Below are positions 49,794 to 62,483 of a stretch of DNA of 64,000 bases, in pieces. How positions within the stretch are numbered: position 1 is the stretch's first letter; the number at the start of each line of letters is the position of its first letter. Where the stretch lies: assembly GCF_025698545.1 (NCBI RefSeq), contig NC_068575.1, positions 53,701,980 to 53,765,979 of the forward strand, written 5' to 3'. The position numbers and the translations under genes are program-made. The notes under the pieces are model-generated. The model did not search any database, was not told the DNA's origin, and saw only the letters and a program-made list of their open reading frames with translations. The DNA comes from Gossypium raimondii (Eukaryota > Streptophyta > Magnoliopsida > Malvales > Malvaceae).

Positions 49794-50201
49794 CTACAGT
49801 GAAAGGTTAAGGTCTAACTCATCTTTAACCTCCTCTTTCTGATCATTATCATCACCGCCCTGTTTGCTTTGAGATGTACTGCCGATGCTCGTGGGATTGG
49901 GAGGTAATTTCTTCAGCTTATCAGCCTCTTCCATGAAATCTTCACGTTGAAAGGAAGGGTTCCACGCTACAACCTGCTTCTCTTCTTCGAGCAACTTTCG
50001 CTTCTTGGTTTCCCTTTGATCATCTGCAGCACCACCCTTATTCATGTTTTCTGCTGATGAGGGGTTGTTGATGATCAAACGATCACGAGCCTCTCGTATG
50101 CTCTTGATGAGAGCGTAGAATTTCTCCATATTTTCTTCCTCCTCCTCATCATCGTCACGGGAAATCTTTCTCTTCTTGCTTGTAGAGCTACGACTCTCCA
50201 T
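49794..50201 (-). CDS. NIMIN-type NPR1-interacting protein (second copy)
   Basis: Single-exon gene of 135 residues. Basic KKRK (9-12), acidic DDDEEEEEN (16-24), then MEKFYALIKSIREARDRL (25-42), matching the helix of the first NIMIN (IEQFFALLRNFREARNRR). A second basic block KKRK lies near 66, and 'WNPSFQREDFMEEADKL' (about 79-95) corresponds to WVPSFEWEDF. The protein ends exactly with LDLNLSL, an EAR motif. Expected role: nuclear partner of NPR1 or NPR1-TGA complexes, repressing salicylic-acid responses. Outside these blocks it differs strongly from the copy at 39962-40336, so the duplication is old. Two overlapping W-boxes precede it. Confidence 0.88.
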   Translation of the reverse strand: MESRSSTSKKRKISRDDDEEEEENMEKFYALIKSIREARDRLIINNPSSAENMNKGGAADDQRETKKRKLLEEEKQVVAWNPSFQREDFMEEADKLKKLPPNPTSIGSTSQSKQGGDDNDQKEEVKDELDLNLSL

Positions 50202-50280
50202 GTTTGATTTTTTTTCTTCTGCAGGCAGACAGCTTGTAAGAAGAGTCCAGGGTGAAGATGATAGCCTAAATTATTAGAAA

Positions 50281-50293
50281 GGTCAAGGTCAAG
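50281..50293 (-). promoter_or_regulatory. Tandem W-boxes before the second NIMIN gene
   Basis: Minus strand CTTGACCTTGACC: two TTGACC sites six bases apart, 80-90 bp upstream of the ATG (promoter or leader). TTGAC(C/T) is bound by WRKY factors, which act in salicylic-acid responses. Confidence 0.5.
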
Positions 50294-50419
50294 GTTTCGA
50301 TCACTTTGCTTTTGTCGCTCTTCCGTAGCTTCCCTACACACTCATTACCCCTTGGACAATATTATCCTCCACTGCTTTCATTATGTTCCTACTTATCGAG
50401 CTTGGTGTTACACCAACAA

Positions 50420-51139
50420 ACCCATTTTTGAAGAATTGTTTTCAATAAATTAGATTATTCCACAATTAAGGAAATTTATATAATAAACATATTTATAAAA
50501 GATTGTTGTAAAAGCTAAACAAAGTTTTAATTGCAGGATTTATCATTACTCCATACTATTTCAATCAAATATCTAAATCTAAGTCAAATAATAATAATAA
50601 TATACGTAAGGATACTTTATAATTATAATTGAATATATGGATAATTATAGTAGTAGTAGGGTTGAGATTTTTTGTGTTATTAAGTCGTATTTAAAAAATT
50701 AAAAATAAATAAATAAAACGAACATATGACAAAATCTCAACTCTCAATTAAAATTTTTCTCATAAATTCGTCATAGTTTTAATAGAATTAAAATTAAATC
50801 ACTTCAACTGACACACTTAACCTAACAAGGGCAAGGTGTGCCACAACACACAAGGGAAAAACCCCTTAGTGATGTCGACTTCATAGCTTAGGAGTTTTAG
50901 AATGACTCAATTTTCTATTAAACTATTACTTTATGTACTCTGAAATTTAGTGTAACTCTTAGAAAAATTTTCTATTAAACATTTTTTTTAGTTATTAATT
51001 AAAAAATAGAATTTTTTAAAATTTTTGAATAATTATAATTATTTATAGTTTCAAAAATTAAATTACGAATTTTTAGTTTTTTAAGATGTTTTTATATTTT
51101 TTTTCAAAAATAGCGATAAATCCTAAATGGTATATCAAA
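50420..51139. other. Intergenic upstream of the second NIMIN gene
   Basis: A+T-rich; contains a short (AAT)n run near 50590. No coding or repeat boundary is supported. Confidence 0.4.
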
Positions 51140-51144
51140 ATAGA

Positions 51145-54100
51145 TGTAATACCCTTAACTCGTATCCGTCGTTGAAATACGGTTACGGAGCATTACTGTA
51201 TAAACACATATTAAAAACATACATTTCCAAACAATTATATAACCATAGCATAATCCATTCAAATACATGCATTTCGTCCCTTAATCGAGCGCTCGATGCC
51301 TTAGAAATACTTTAGAAATGATTCGGGATTAAATTGGGAACATTTGAAACATTGAGGAAAAAGTTGGAAAATTTCACTGTAGGGGTCACATGGTCGTGTC
51401 CCAGCCTGTGTCCGTGCCCGTGTAACTCTCGAAGTTGGGTCATACGGCCAAGCCACACGCTCGTTTGTCAAGCCGTGTAACTCTCGAAATGGCCTCACAC
51501 GCCCATATGCCAGGCTGTGTAACTGTCTGACTTGCAACTTTTAAAACCTACATGGGACACACGGCCGAGACACACGCCCGTGTCTTAGGCTGTGTGGATA
51601 AGAAATTGACCAAAATCAAGCCATTTCTTTCACCCAATTTGTAACACCCCTAACCCATATCCATCGCCAGAATAGGGTTATAGGGCATTACCGGAGTTTA
51701 CAAATTAATTTACAAACATTTCATTATTTCATCAAGCATTCATATTTATAACCAATCAAAATCAAAACATTAATGAGCTAACGTTGGCAAATTTAACTTA
51801 TTCATGCAATTATAACCAGAATCAAATCATCTAAAATTACTGATAGAACCAATGGATAGTGTGATATATCTCCGACAAGCTTCCAATCCAATCGAGCTTC
51901 CGATAATCATTTCAATGCATCTAATAATTATACATATTACCAATAACAATTCAATTCCAATAATAAAATACATATTTATATAATATTCATCACCAAATAA
52001 AATTCACTTTAATTAAAATTATACAAAATATAGTTCATACGAACTTACCAGGCTAAATTGCAGAAATACCAAAATTCAGGGACATTTTGGTAATTTTTTA
52101 TTTTCATCGAATTTCCACCCAATCTTGATCTAAATTAATATTTCATTCAATTTATTAATTTAAATAATAAAACAATTCATTTCATGCAATTTGGTCACTT
52201 TTTGATATTTTTACAAATTTACCCTTAAAATTTTACTTTTATTCAATTTAGTCCCTGAACCTAAAACATGCAAATTAGCCATTTTTAATGAAAACTCATG
52301 CTAGTTGAATAATCATATGTTTTCCTCCTTCACCTCTCCATTCCACATCCTTAAATGTATATAACATGCTTATATGTAACATTATCTATAATTTCATTAT
52401 TTACTTATTTGTTCATTCAAAGCTGTCCACTTGAGTCATAGTCACAAAATTATTTATATCTTGAGCTACATAACTCCAAATTGAGATCCGTTACTTTTAT
52501 ACGAAACTATACTCACATATCTTCTTACTATAAAATTTTTAGAATTTTTGGTTTAACCAATAAGTACAGTTTATTCTTTAAATTCATCCCTATTCTGCTG
52601 TCTGACAGTTTTGACCCTTCTTCACTAAAAATTAATTATCTCCTCGTACAGGATTCAGATAATGTTCCCGTCTATTTCTATTGAAAATAAACTCATTAAA
52701 TATTTTAAACATATAAATTTAAGCCCCTAATCATTTTTATCCAATTTTTTATTATTTTCCAAAGTCAGAACAGGGGAACCCAAAATCATTCTGACCTTAT
52801 CTCACAAAATTTATTATAATTCATGATTTACAATTCCATTACTTACACTGTTTCTTCTATGAGAAACTAGACTCAATAATATTTAATTACATATTTTGTT
52901 CATCCTCTAATTCAATTTCTACGATTTATGGTGATTTTTCAAAGTTAACCTATCGTTGCTGTCCAAAACTGTTTTAGTGCAAGATGTTAATAATCAAATT
53001 TATAACACCCTCCTTTCCTTTCTCTACAATATTTTCTATCAATTCCTCTTGTTTCCTTCACTAACATATCAAGAACATAGAACCTTATATAATAAAACCC
53101 TACATTAACATCAATTTCATACTTTTCAATAATATCAAACTCAAAAATATATTGAAATTTTGATGTTCTTACATTGCTCTATTGATTTCAATCTTTAACT
53201 TGATTTTATCTCTCCTCCAGCCTTTATTTCTTGAATCTAACTTGATATTCTAGCTCCCCATGGTCTCCTTATCAATTTTCTCTCTTGGTGGCTATGGAAA
53301 TTTCTTTGATTTCTAAGTGAAAATGGTGAATTTTTATTGAGAGGACCAAATTGTAAAGAAAAGAAAGTTTCTTTCTTTCTTTTCTCTTCATACGTTGGAA
53401 TGCATGGGAGAAGATGATGATTCTTCATCTTTTCTTCCATATATATATACTAAATAAAATAATAATAAAATGATAAAATATCATTTAAAATTAAATTAAA
53501 ATATTAATAAACTAATATTTATTTATTTAATCTAAAATATCTCCAACATCATCATTATTTTATAGATTTCTCTTTCTTCTAATTGACCATTTTTCCCTTT
53601 AGATCTTTAAAATTCCATCCTTGAGTCATCACTTAATTTGGTAAAATTATGATTTAGTCCCTCATAATTCTTCATCTATTTAATTTGGTCCCAATTCATC
53701 CATTTTCCTTAGTTTCTAGATTATTCCACCCCTAAAATATTTACACTATTGGTCCTTTAACTTTTTCATATTTACACTTTAACCCCTCAAATTTTGAGTA
53801 TTTACTCTTGGGTAACGAAACTTTTCTCACTTTTGCAATCTAATCCTTTCTTTAATTAATATGTCATAATATACTTCCCAATGTTGTCATAACTCCAAAT
53901 TCTCCTTTTTGTCACTTTATTTCCTTACTATATCAAAGATAATATCTTACTGTAAAATTTTCCAGGGTATTACACAATTCAAACATGTACCTACAAGCTA
54001 TTTGCACATATAACCAAGACCTTAAAACATGCCCAAAACATGCATAAATGACCAAATCTCTATACCAATAATCCCTACAACCAATATGCCAATAAGGCAC

Positions 54101-54866
54101 TTCAATCACAAAGATTCATCAATAGCAATATTCAAAATCTTTAATAGTTTCAAAAATGAATGTACAAACTAGCTGAATTTAATTACAACGATCTTAAAAA
54201 TATAAAAATTAAAAGAAATGGGTGAAAAATGGCTTACCATGCATAAATTGAAGCATGGCCGAACCTTGGTTCTTCTTGCCATGGTATTTCGGCGATGAAC
54301 AAAACAATTTGGAGAAGAAAACCATTATGTTTTCTTATATTTTAACATTACTATTTTATTTTAATTATAAAAATAACATATAAAACATTAAAATTACAAG
54401 AAATTAAAGCATCAAGCCGTTTGACTATTTAAAGGATGATTAATTTATCCATTAAGGCCATCCAATTATAATTCTTTAATCAATTAACATCTTCAAATTA
54501 ATAGCGATTAACTTTTTTCAATTATTACGATTTAGTCCTTTTAATTAATTGACTATCTAAACATTAAAATTTCTCAACGAAACTTTAATACAATTTAATA
54601 ACACTCCGTAAATATTTTAAAAAATATTTAATGCTCAGTTTATAGAAACGAGGTTTCGATACCTCATTTTCTAAAACCACTTGAGCTCAGGGTCTTACCA
54701 CTTAAACCTAATTGTTCATTCAAATAGTATAATTTTTCAATTCAAAATTTATTTTAATACCACATTTGACTTGTAGATATTAAATAATAATATTTACGAA
54801 CTTACTCGTCGGATTTGTGGCCCCGAAACTACTGTTTCTGACACCACTGAAAAACGAACTGTTACA
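51145..54866 (-). repeat. Outer solo LTR (about 1.4 kb) with nested LTR
   Basis: Minus strand: starts TGTAACAGTTCGTTTTTCAG at 54866 and ends ...GTTAAGGGTATTACA at 51145. It is flanked by an exact duplication ATAGA (51140-51144 and 54867-54871). It is interrupted by the solo LTR at 51640-53974. Contains CACGGC/GCCGTGT blocks (51390-51590) like those in the solo LTR at 44962-46105. No coding sequence. Confidence 0.8.
51640..53974 (-). repeat. Inner solo LTR, 2,335 bp
   Basis: Minus strand: starts TGTAATACCCTGGAAAATTT at 53974 and ends ...GGGTTAGGGGTGTTACA at 51640. It has an exact duplication CAATT (51635-51639 and 53975-53979). Its first 900 bp or so match the LTR at 22757 in opposite orientation (shared blocks near 53250-53460 and 23330-23470). 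Confidence 0.8.
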
Positions 54867-54871
54867 ATAGA

Positions 54872-55229
54872 TCAGTACCGATACATACTGTAGAAAATGG
54901 TACATCCTCTAGTACAGTACTAACTACCTTGCCTTAATCAAGTTTATCATACTAATTATATTTTTTTTCTCTTATTTTGTTTTAAAAGAGTTTTAAATAT
55001 ACATGGTATTTATGTTCTTTAACTTGAAATTTAGTCATATTGTCATCAATATTTATGGTAAGTTTAATTTTTGCCAGTTTAATTTTTTTTAATTTAACTC
55101 AAACAAATTTATTCAACTTGACTCAAATCTCATTTCACTTTACTTGATTCGAAAAAATTTCAATATGACTCATCAGGTCAACTAACTCAAAATTTGTTCA
55201 CTCGATTCGATCGAATGCTCATCCCTAAT
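54872..55229. repeat. A+T-rich DNA with a MITE-like right end
   Basis: The end CGATTCGATCGAATGCTCAT followed by CCCTA (near 55205-55229) looks like the terminus of a common plant MITE family; the opposite end was not located. Confidence 0.3.
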
Positions 55230-55337
55230 TTTGAGAAGGCAGTGCAAAAGTTTCAATTGGAGTCTTTACATTGACAACAAATATGAATTTTATTGAGTTG
55301 AGTATGGAGGAATTGCCATACGATGATGTAAATGCTA

Positions 55338-55619
55338 GAGGTGTCCATGGGTTGAGTCAAGGCCCGTTCCCAAAATTTTTTCAAGTCCAAACTAATTCTT
55401 GGGCTAGCTCAATCTGCCCAAAAACCTCATTTTACTATTCAAAAATTAATAAAATATTAAAAATATTTTTAGTTGATATTTTATAATTAAATGTAAATTT
55501 AAAAATATTTTTATTATTTAAATTGAATTTGGGTAGGGTCGACCAAAAGTGTAAAAATACTTGTCCAAGCTCGACCCAAGTTGAGTTAGACAAGCTACCC
55601 AGCCCATGGGCAAGTCTAA
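55338..55619. mobile_element. Short MITE with CCATGGGC-type termini
   Basis: Left TAGAGGTGTCCATGGGTTGA and right end GCCCATGGGCAAGTCTAA are imperfect inverted repeats around an A+T-rich centre. It resembles the ends of the insert at 20162-20762. The target duplication is unclear. Confidence 0.5.
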
Positions 55620-55624
55620 CGTCG

Positions 55625-56400
55625 ACAATGTACCCTATGATGACGAAGAAGACAATGATGGTTTTGATTTTGACCGAGACATCTTACCTAATACTACTAC
55701 AAACTTCCTTTAGCTTGGTGGACCTACTTGCGTTCTTACATCGAGTAAACCTTCATCCCATATGCGCATCATCCACATAGATGCAATGCATGTTTTAAAA
55801 TTTCTAGAATATCCTGATATATTATTAGGGCATTGTAACAACAATCAAATACCACAACTGATAAAGAATGATGTGGATGAATGCAGAAGCGGATCGTAAA
55901 GTTTGTCAAAATCGCAAATTTGACTTAGGGTTGTAAACATTCGGAAAGAAACTTGGATTTTTGACACAACCTGAAACGCAATCAAATCCAAGTTAAATAA
56001 AAAATTTAAAATAAATAACTAATATAATTAAAATAGAATAATAAATCTACGATTACAACAATAAGGAAGAAATTAAAAAAGATAGATGAAAAGATAGAAC
56101 GTGGTACGTAGAAGTCTTAAGAAACTCTTCTAAAAGAAACTCAAGAGAAATTCTTGAAAAGAAAACTTAAAGAGAATTTATTAACTCAAAAGAGAAGTTG
56201 AATAATAATGAATTGGATGATCTGTACAATGCAAAGGCCTATATATAGGCTAGCTAAATAAATCTAAATAAAACTCAAGTATACTAGAACTCTAAATAAT
56301 CTAAACAAGAAGTTTAGTTTAAAACTAAACTTTCTTGTTGACATAAAACTCTAAATAACTTAAACTACTTAATAATTATTAAAAATTTGGAATAATAAAA
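55625..56400. other. Intergenic, no gene supported
   Basis: On both sides of the small MITE the DNA codes short acidic runs (EELPYDDVNA on the left, YDDEEDNDGFDFD-type on the right). This may be a broken coding fragment but is too short to name. The rest is A+T-rich. Confidence 0.35.
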
Positions 56401-59400
56401 TATTAAGTAATGATATTTACAGAGTTATTATATAGGGCAATTAAAATTCGGATGGTCAATTTAGTCGAAAATGTGGTTAATTAGGGCCCATGGACTAAAT
56501 TGTAAAGTCCAATCGCTATAGATTTTTAATTAGGAAATGGATTGGGGACTTAAATTGCAATTCGCCAAAGGTTGAAAACAATAATTAGACCATGCTTAAG
56601 TAAGTTTTAGTGCATGGTATCATTATATGCAAATTAACTTAAGTAATTTAGGATTTGTTAAATTAAAACTTAGTTAATTATGTAATTAAAACTAATCAAC
56701 AACATAATCCTAGTATAAAAGCTAAAAGATAGGGGAAATATGGTCATCTTCTTCACACAACATCGATTCTCCATAGAAACAGAAAAGATGAAACCATTTT
56801 TAGGGTTTGAAATTCAGCCAAGAAATTAGGTAAGAAATCTAAGTCCATTTCTTGTAATTTTTGTAGATTTGAGGTCATGGGAGCTTGATTTAGCTAGCCC
56901 ATATACCAATTTGTAAAACTGTTAAAGTTTTAGAAAGTTACTATTGGTGAGAATTAGATGAAATTAGTGTGAAATTGCTAGAAATTAAGCTTAGATTAAG
57001 AAAAGGACTAAAATGTAAAGCTTAATTATTAGTTTTGTACATTAGGGATCAAATTGAATAAAATTTAAAAGTTCCAAATTTTGGAATAGGAAATAGATAG
57101 TCCTTAATGAGCAATTGTGAAATCAGATTTCAATTAGAAACTTTAAATTGAAAGTTATGTTTGTCTTGAAATTAGGGACTGAATTAAATAAATTGTAAAA
57201 TATGCTTGATATTGTAATTGATTTTGATTTGAACTGAATTTGATAGTATTGTATGTTTGTGATTTTAATTAGCTAACAATGACATGGAACCGTTGAGAGG
57301 GAAAAGAAAATTGAAAGTCGTCAAGTAATAGCTCAGAAATTCGGTTTGTATTTATATGATTCGAGACTAATTTAATTACCGCATATTCATGTTATTTTGC
57401 ATTATACAATATTGAGGTGAGTTGTTATTGGATTTTTTAATTGAATTGCTTCGGTTGAGATTGACTTTCGAGACAAGGACTAAATTGAATATAATAGAAA
57501 ATTTTATGATTTGATTGATATATGATAATTGGTATGAAATTGAGTTGAAATATGTTGTCTTATATGATGAATTGATGGTTAATTGGATATGATAAAGTAT
57601 GGCTTGAATTGTTGATATTGAATCAGAAATTTAGTTACCCTATTAGCTGTTCGGACCAAGTCGAATATAGTTGGCATGCCATAGGGTCAAATTATTGATT
57701 GAAAACCATAGTTTTTGGGTAACCCTGGGTGGTAGATTGTACACATTGAGTCATAGTTGCCGAGAAACTTGGGCTAATAGATAAATTAGATTGAGAAAAC
57801 CATTGTTATCAGGCAACCCTGGGTGGTAGTATGTACTTGTATAACGTCATCGTTGCTGAAAAATCCGGGTGACGGATCCATGTATCCGTTTTGAGTATGT
57901 GTCTCGTTTTGAGTCAGTTTTCGAGTAACCCTGGGTGGTAGATTGTACACATTGAGTCATAGTTGCCGAACAACTCGGGCTAACAGATAAATTAGATTGA
58001 GAAAACCATTGTTATCAGGCAACCCAGGGTGGTAGTATGTACTTGTATAACGTCATCGTTGCCGAAAACCTGGGTGGCGGATCCACGTATCCGTTTTGAG
58101 TCTGTGTCTAGTTAATAGGGTTATAAACAGATGAATTGATTAAATGGTAATGTGAAATGGTAGATGTAAAGGAAATACGATATGTGATAGAAAACAAATG
58201 AATCGAAAACGAGCCCTAGGGCTAATCAAGTATGAATGAGCCAATAGGCTCGAAAATGATTGAAATGTGGAATAAAATTTGACATTGTGTATAAATTTAT
58301 ATACTAAGAAGGATAAATTAATTAGTATGTATGAACTAGGGATGAAAAGCGAGATGAACCAAATGATATGTGAAGTTGTAAATGATTGGTAAGTTTGTGT
58401 ATATGCTCAAATGAATTGGTATAAGGTGGTTATATATATACTTATCACTGTGAAAATGATTGTGTTATGGTATGAAATGGCACGAGTTTAAATTATAAAT
58501 TGAATTTGAATTGTATGTATGAAATTGTTTAAATTCATTTTATATTGACTTGAATAATAGAAATATCACTGAATGTAATTGCTCAGCGTACGGTTTGCTT
58601 TCTCCGTGCGCAGGTATAGTAGATTCCTGATAGTTTGCACAGTAGATCTAGCATCCTGAAAGCAATCCCCAACTCAAAAAAGTTTATATAAATCTCGTTT
58701 TGTTGTAAGTATGACATGTATGTAGGTTGAGTCAATTTTGGTATAAAACTATGTCTATATACACTTTTGATTTAAAAGTTTGGTGTATGAACTTGGTCAA
58801 TTAATTACATTATATAAATGGATTCAAAATATGAGGTTGAATGTTATGAAATGCCGCAATAGTTTATGGCATTGGTGAATAGGTATTTATGCTCGAAGTT
58901 ATGAATGACTTGTACTAAATGGTTGAATTATAGAAAATGTGATATTGGTATATCATAGAATAAGTGTTATGGTTCAAGAATTGGTTCATTTAGATAGCAT
59001 ATTTTAGCTGAAACTATGTTGTGATTAAGCAATTTGGTACATTGAAAAATTGTAGGTTGATGTTCATTTGAAAAATTGTAGGTTGATGTTCATTTGATAT
59101 TTTGCAGAAATAGTTTGTCACGTTGCGACGTTGAGCATGAATCGTTGCAACGAGACCTAATCAGTATGTTGCGTCGCAACGAGGAACCCCTAATGTTGTC
59201 ACATCAACCTAAAATTTTATAAACATTATAGTTTAGTCCTAATTCGATCTTAGATTAGCATTAAAGCTTTCGTAAGCTTGTATAAGACCCGTAAATGAAT
59301 ATTTAACATCTACGTACTTAACTTGCTTGTTATTGAATGTTTCCGGCAACGAATACGACACCTTATACTACAAACTCGATGATCATGTTGAGTATAAAAT

Positions 59401-59406
59401 ATTACA
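56400..59406 (+). repeat. Ty3/gypsy-type LTR, about 3 kb, left end uncertain
   Basis: Carries the block order seen in the other gypsy LTRs here: GGACTAAATTGTAAAG runs, GTTGGCATGCCATAGGGTC (about 57670), GCTCAGCGTACGGTTTG and CCGTGCGCAGGT (58583-58615), and an end ...GAGTATAAAATATTACA at 59406. No coding region is attached, so it is probably a solo LTR. I could not fix the left end or a target duplication. A reading of AACGTTGCAACGAG-like CG-rich text near 59120-59190 is part of it. Confidence 0.55.
57717..58112 (+). repeat. 206-bp tandem duplication within the LTR
   Basis: The block AACCCTGGGTGGTAGATTGT at 57721 recurs at 57927. The following text (TTGAGTCATAGTTGCCGA, ATCAGGCAACCC, TAACGTCATCGTTGC, GTATCCGTTTTGAGT) repeats in the same order with few changes. 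Within each unit AACCC(T/A)GGGTGGTAG itself occurs twice. Confidence 0.85.
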
Positions 59407-59411
59407 TGTGA

Positions 59412-60152
59412 TATAAGATAATTATTTCAAAATTTGTGATTGATTTTATTCGATAACATCATTTTCAAAGTTTTAATTAACTTGTAATAAATAATTTTTA
59501 AGAGTAAATGTGATGGGAAAACGTGTGAGGGACATTCACACAATCGTCATAGTAGAGGAAAGAGTGACGCATGCATAATGACACATGCGATGATGACTTC
59601 AAGGAATAATGATGGAGACTTTGGAATTAGTGGTGTAGGCTTACATGCTGATCTGCACCACATATTTTATATTATATTATTTCATGCCGGAAATTCGATG
59701 ATTATAGACCTCAAAATAATAAAAGATCATTTTTATTCGTCAGAAAATTAATTAATGTTTGTGACTCCAGTCAACTCCTATATTTGTACACCTTTTTATT
59801 GGAACGAATTGTATGAATTAAATTAGGGCAAATTATTGAGATGGTCACTCGCATTTCTATTTTACTTATCAATTCCTTTTCATTTAACCACTCATTAAGT
59901 TCATTTTGCATTTTAATCACTCCACAATTTAAAAATATAATAATAAACCTAGGCTTTACTATTTAATTTAATCTTGATTTTAAAAAATTAATAATTTTAA
60001 CCTTTAATATTTACATATTCTTAATTTAATTTTAATTCTAAAAATTTAAAAATAAAAATTATTAAAATTTATAAATATATATATATATATATAGAATATT
60101 CAAAAAAAAATATTAAACTTTAATATACTTTCACATCTTCCTTTTTCATAAT
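59412..60152. other. Intergenic, no feature seen
   Basis: A+T-rich, with an (AT)n run near 60077-60092. No coding feature. Confidence 0.4.
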
Positions 60153-60531
60153 TTAATATATTTTAAAAATACACAAGTTTGACCCAAACTTTGAAACACC
60201 ACTGAAGCTGCTAGCTTGGCCACCAGCACCAGTGTTGCCACCGCCGTCCTCAGGGTGGCTCCGACGGGATTGAGCTTCATTCATTGCTTTAGTGAACTTC
60301 CTCACAGCTTCCTCTATCAAGCTCTTCATGGTTTCCTCGTCAAGGTCGACCATTGTTCTCGTTCAGGTTATGGGATCCAGCATCAACACCAATGTTCCTA
60401 AGCAAATCATCAGCCAATTCTTCAATGGCTTTATTCTCTTCGATTGCTTTTTTCCCAAGCTATTAGCCTTTCTTCCATGTATATGTTCTCACGTCGCATG
60501 TCTTCCAGTTCAGCTTTCGTGACATTCTCTG
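60153..60531 (-). pseudogene. Broken gene fragment, family not recognised
   Basis: Minus strand. An AG (TTAATACAG, ending 60532) opens a frame reading DAENVTKAELEDMRRENIYM, then EERLIAWEK, up to a run of six A (about 60450). From there the next frame reads KAIEENKAIEELADDLLRNI, then GVDAGSHNLNENN (60448-60355). A third frame starts at the ATG at 60353 with MVDLDEETMKSLIEEAVRKF, then TKAMNEAQSRRSHPEDGGG, and runs to 60153. All three parts look like one charged, helical, coiled-coil-like protein with a glycine-rich tail, broken by two single-base shifts. I do not recognise the family. It could be a transposon-derived or a decayed host gene; no upstream exon was found with confidence. Confidence 0.5.
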
Positions 60532-60540
60532 CGTCCTGTA

Positions 60541-62483
60541 TTAATTGCCCAAATAAAAGGGTCAATGATGAATGAAGAATAAGATCTAAAACTGAAATGA
60601 TTCAAGGGAAATGATGTTACCATTTCACAAAAAAAAAAACACCAAAAACAGATTTAGAAGGCTGAGAATGAATAATAACTTAATATGGAAGAGTTAGTTA
60701 AACCATGAAAGCTAATTAGAAAAAAAAAAGTTTAAGGGTTTGGCACTTATAAGCAATGATTTGGACATGTCATTAGGATAATGTTTTGTTTAAAAACTGA
60801 AAATAACTTATTATCATATTTCAAGATAAATTGTTTTAGTATTTTCTGGCAAAAAAATGTTTTGGTAATCTAATATATAATTGTTAAATATATATATGTC
60901 TTCAATAATTATAAAAAGGAAAATAAAAAAGTGTGAAAATATATTAAATTGTAACAATTTTAAATATATTTTTATAATTTTTGAATATTTTATATATTTA
61001 TATAAATCTTAATTAAGGTTTTAATTTTATTTTGTATTTTTAAATTTTAAAATTTTTAAAAATTATATTTGATTTTTAGAATCAAACGTAAAATTAAAAT
61101 TGATAGGATGTGTATTTTGGATAAACCATGAAAAGACAACAAAATTTGCTACAATAGGTAAAAAATAGCACACCACTAACCCTCAGGCCCTACATTCAGA
61201 CCCATTCACTAATTAAAGAAGAAACATTAACAATAGACTTGCAACATAATAACTTAGCTTGTACATCCATTTTAATCTGATTAAAAGAGTTTGAATTTGC
61301 CTTCATGACTTCCCACATAATCTTCCATTCCTCACCTGCCACATCACAGTATATGAGACTGCCTGAGAGCTCGGTCAATAAACACCCATCCATCGAAGAG
61401 AGAAAAGAAAGAGTGAAAAAGGAACTGAGCCTGGATTAATCAACTCAACAGTCACTAATACTATTTCCCGAAGCAGCATTGTTTGTTTGTGAAGCATTGA
61501 ATTGGGTTGGATGCAGAATAGGTGAAAGCAACTATAATCTATTGAAGCGTTGTGTTTACAAAAGAACGTAGGGTATGGGTCAAAGGAAAAAAAGCTGAAA
61601 CATCGAAAATTTGTTGGGACCGCTACTTTTCCAGAGCACTTAAGTCTACACTCTTCGATGATATCCTGATTTATATATGATTATTGTATCTCCATGCTGC
61701 GCGTGATGGACCTAGACCAGACGGAGACTCTTGTCCCGGCCCCTCCACTTTGTTTACTAATATTTATTAATTTCAGTGCTGCTATCTACCATAAAACCTA
61801 AAAGAAAGAAACTGATGACGGTTTATTTACTGCATGCCTTGAAATCAACCCCACTTTCCCCCATTTATTCTCTAATTATATCTTCTCTTTCTGCTTTAGT
61901 TTCTCGTCCTCTACTAGCTTTTTGCAGTTGGATTTGTTTGTTTACAAGAGCTTTTATCGTGGTTTTAAGACACACTACCAATGTGTGGAAAGGTGGAATA
62001 TTCTCGCTCTAACTTTTCACTTGTTTGTGACTTGTATGCCTCAGTGCTACCTTTATATGCCCTAAAATAAATGCAAAAGCTTTATCAGATGCCACGGGGA
62101 CTCCGTCACTTGAAAAAAGAAAAATTGCATACTATCCAAGTCGAAGCATTCATAATCAAACTGCATTGCGAGGCACAGCTTTCATAAAACATGCATTAAA
62201 ATCGATGAAACCAGAGGTTAAAGTTCATTTATTGATGATCAGTATTCTGATGTCTGCGTATATTAGTTTGCAAAAACCAGATGTTTATTATAACATAGAA
62301 ATTTAGCAATAAAACATACAAACTAGGAGTAGAGATTATAATATGGACCATTTTTTAGAATGATCTTATAATTCGAAATACAATCCCGATACATCCATGG
62401 CTTTCCTTTTAATTATATGTATTCGTATGCATGTATTTAAGCTAATTTACATGGGGAAAAAAACAGAAGATTATAATTCTAAA
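60541..62483. other. Intergenic and polygalacturonase 3' flank
   Basis: Two open frames (61196-61393 minus, 61776-62012 plus) have no motif. The region just left of 62484 should hold the polygalacturonase 3' UTR. Confidence 0.4.

Noticed and set aside
51640-53005. Idea that 51640-53005 is an LTR separate from 53005-53974
   Set aside because: The CAATT duplication fits the pair 51640/53974 exactly, and no TG...CA end or duplication is found at 53005.
53237-53440. 67-codon minus-strand frame
   Set aside because: It lies inside the inner solo LTR and matches non-coding LTR text in the copy at 22757.
61196-61393. 65-codon minus-strand frame, considered as an upstream exon of the broken gene at 60153
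   Set aside because: No splice pair joins it in frame and no sequence pattern is shared.
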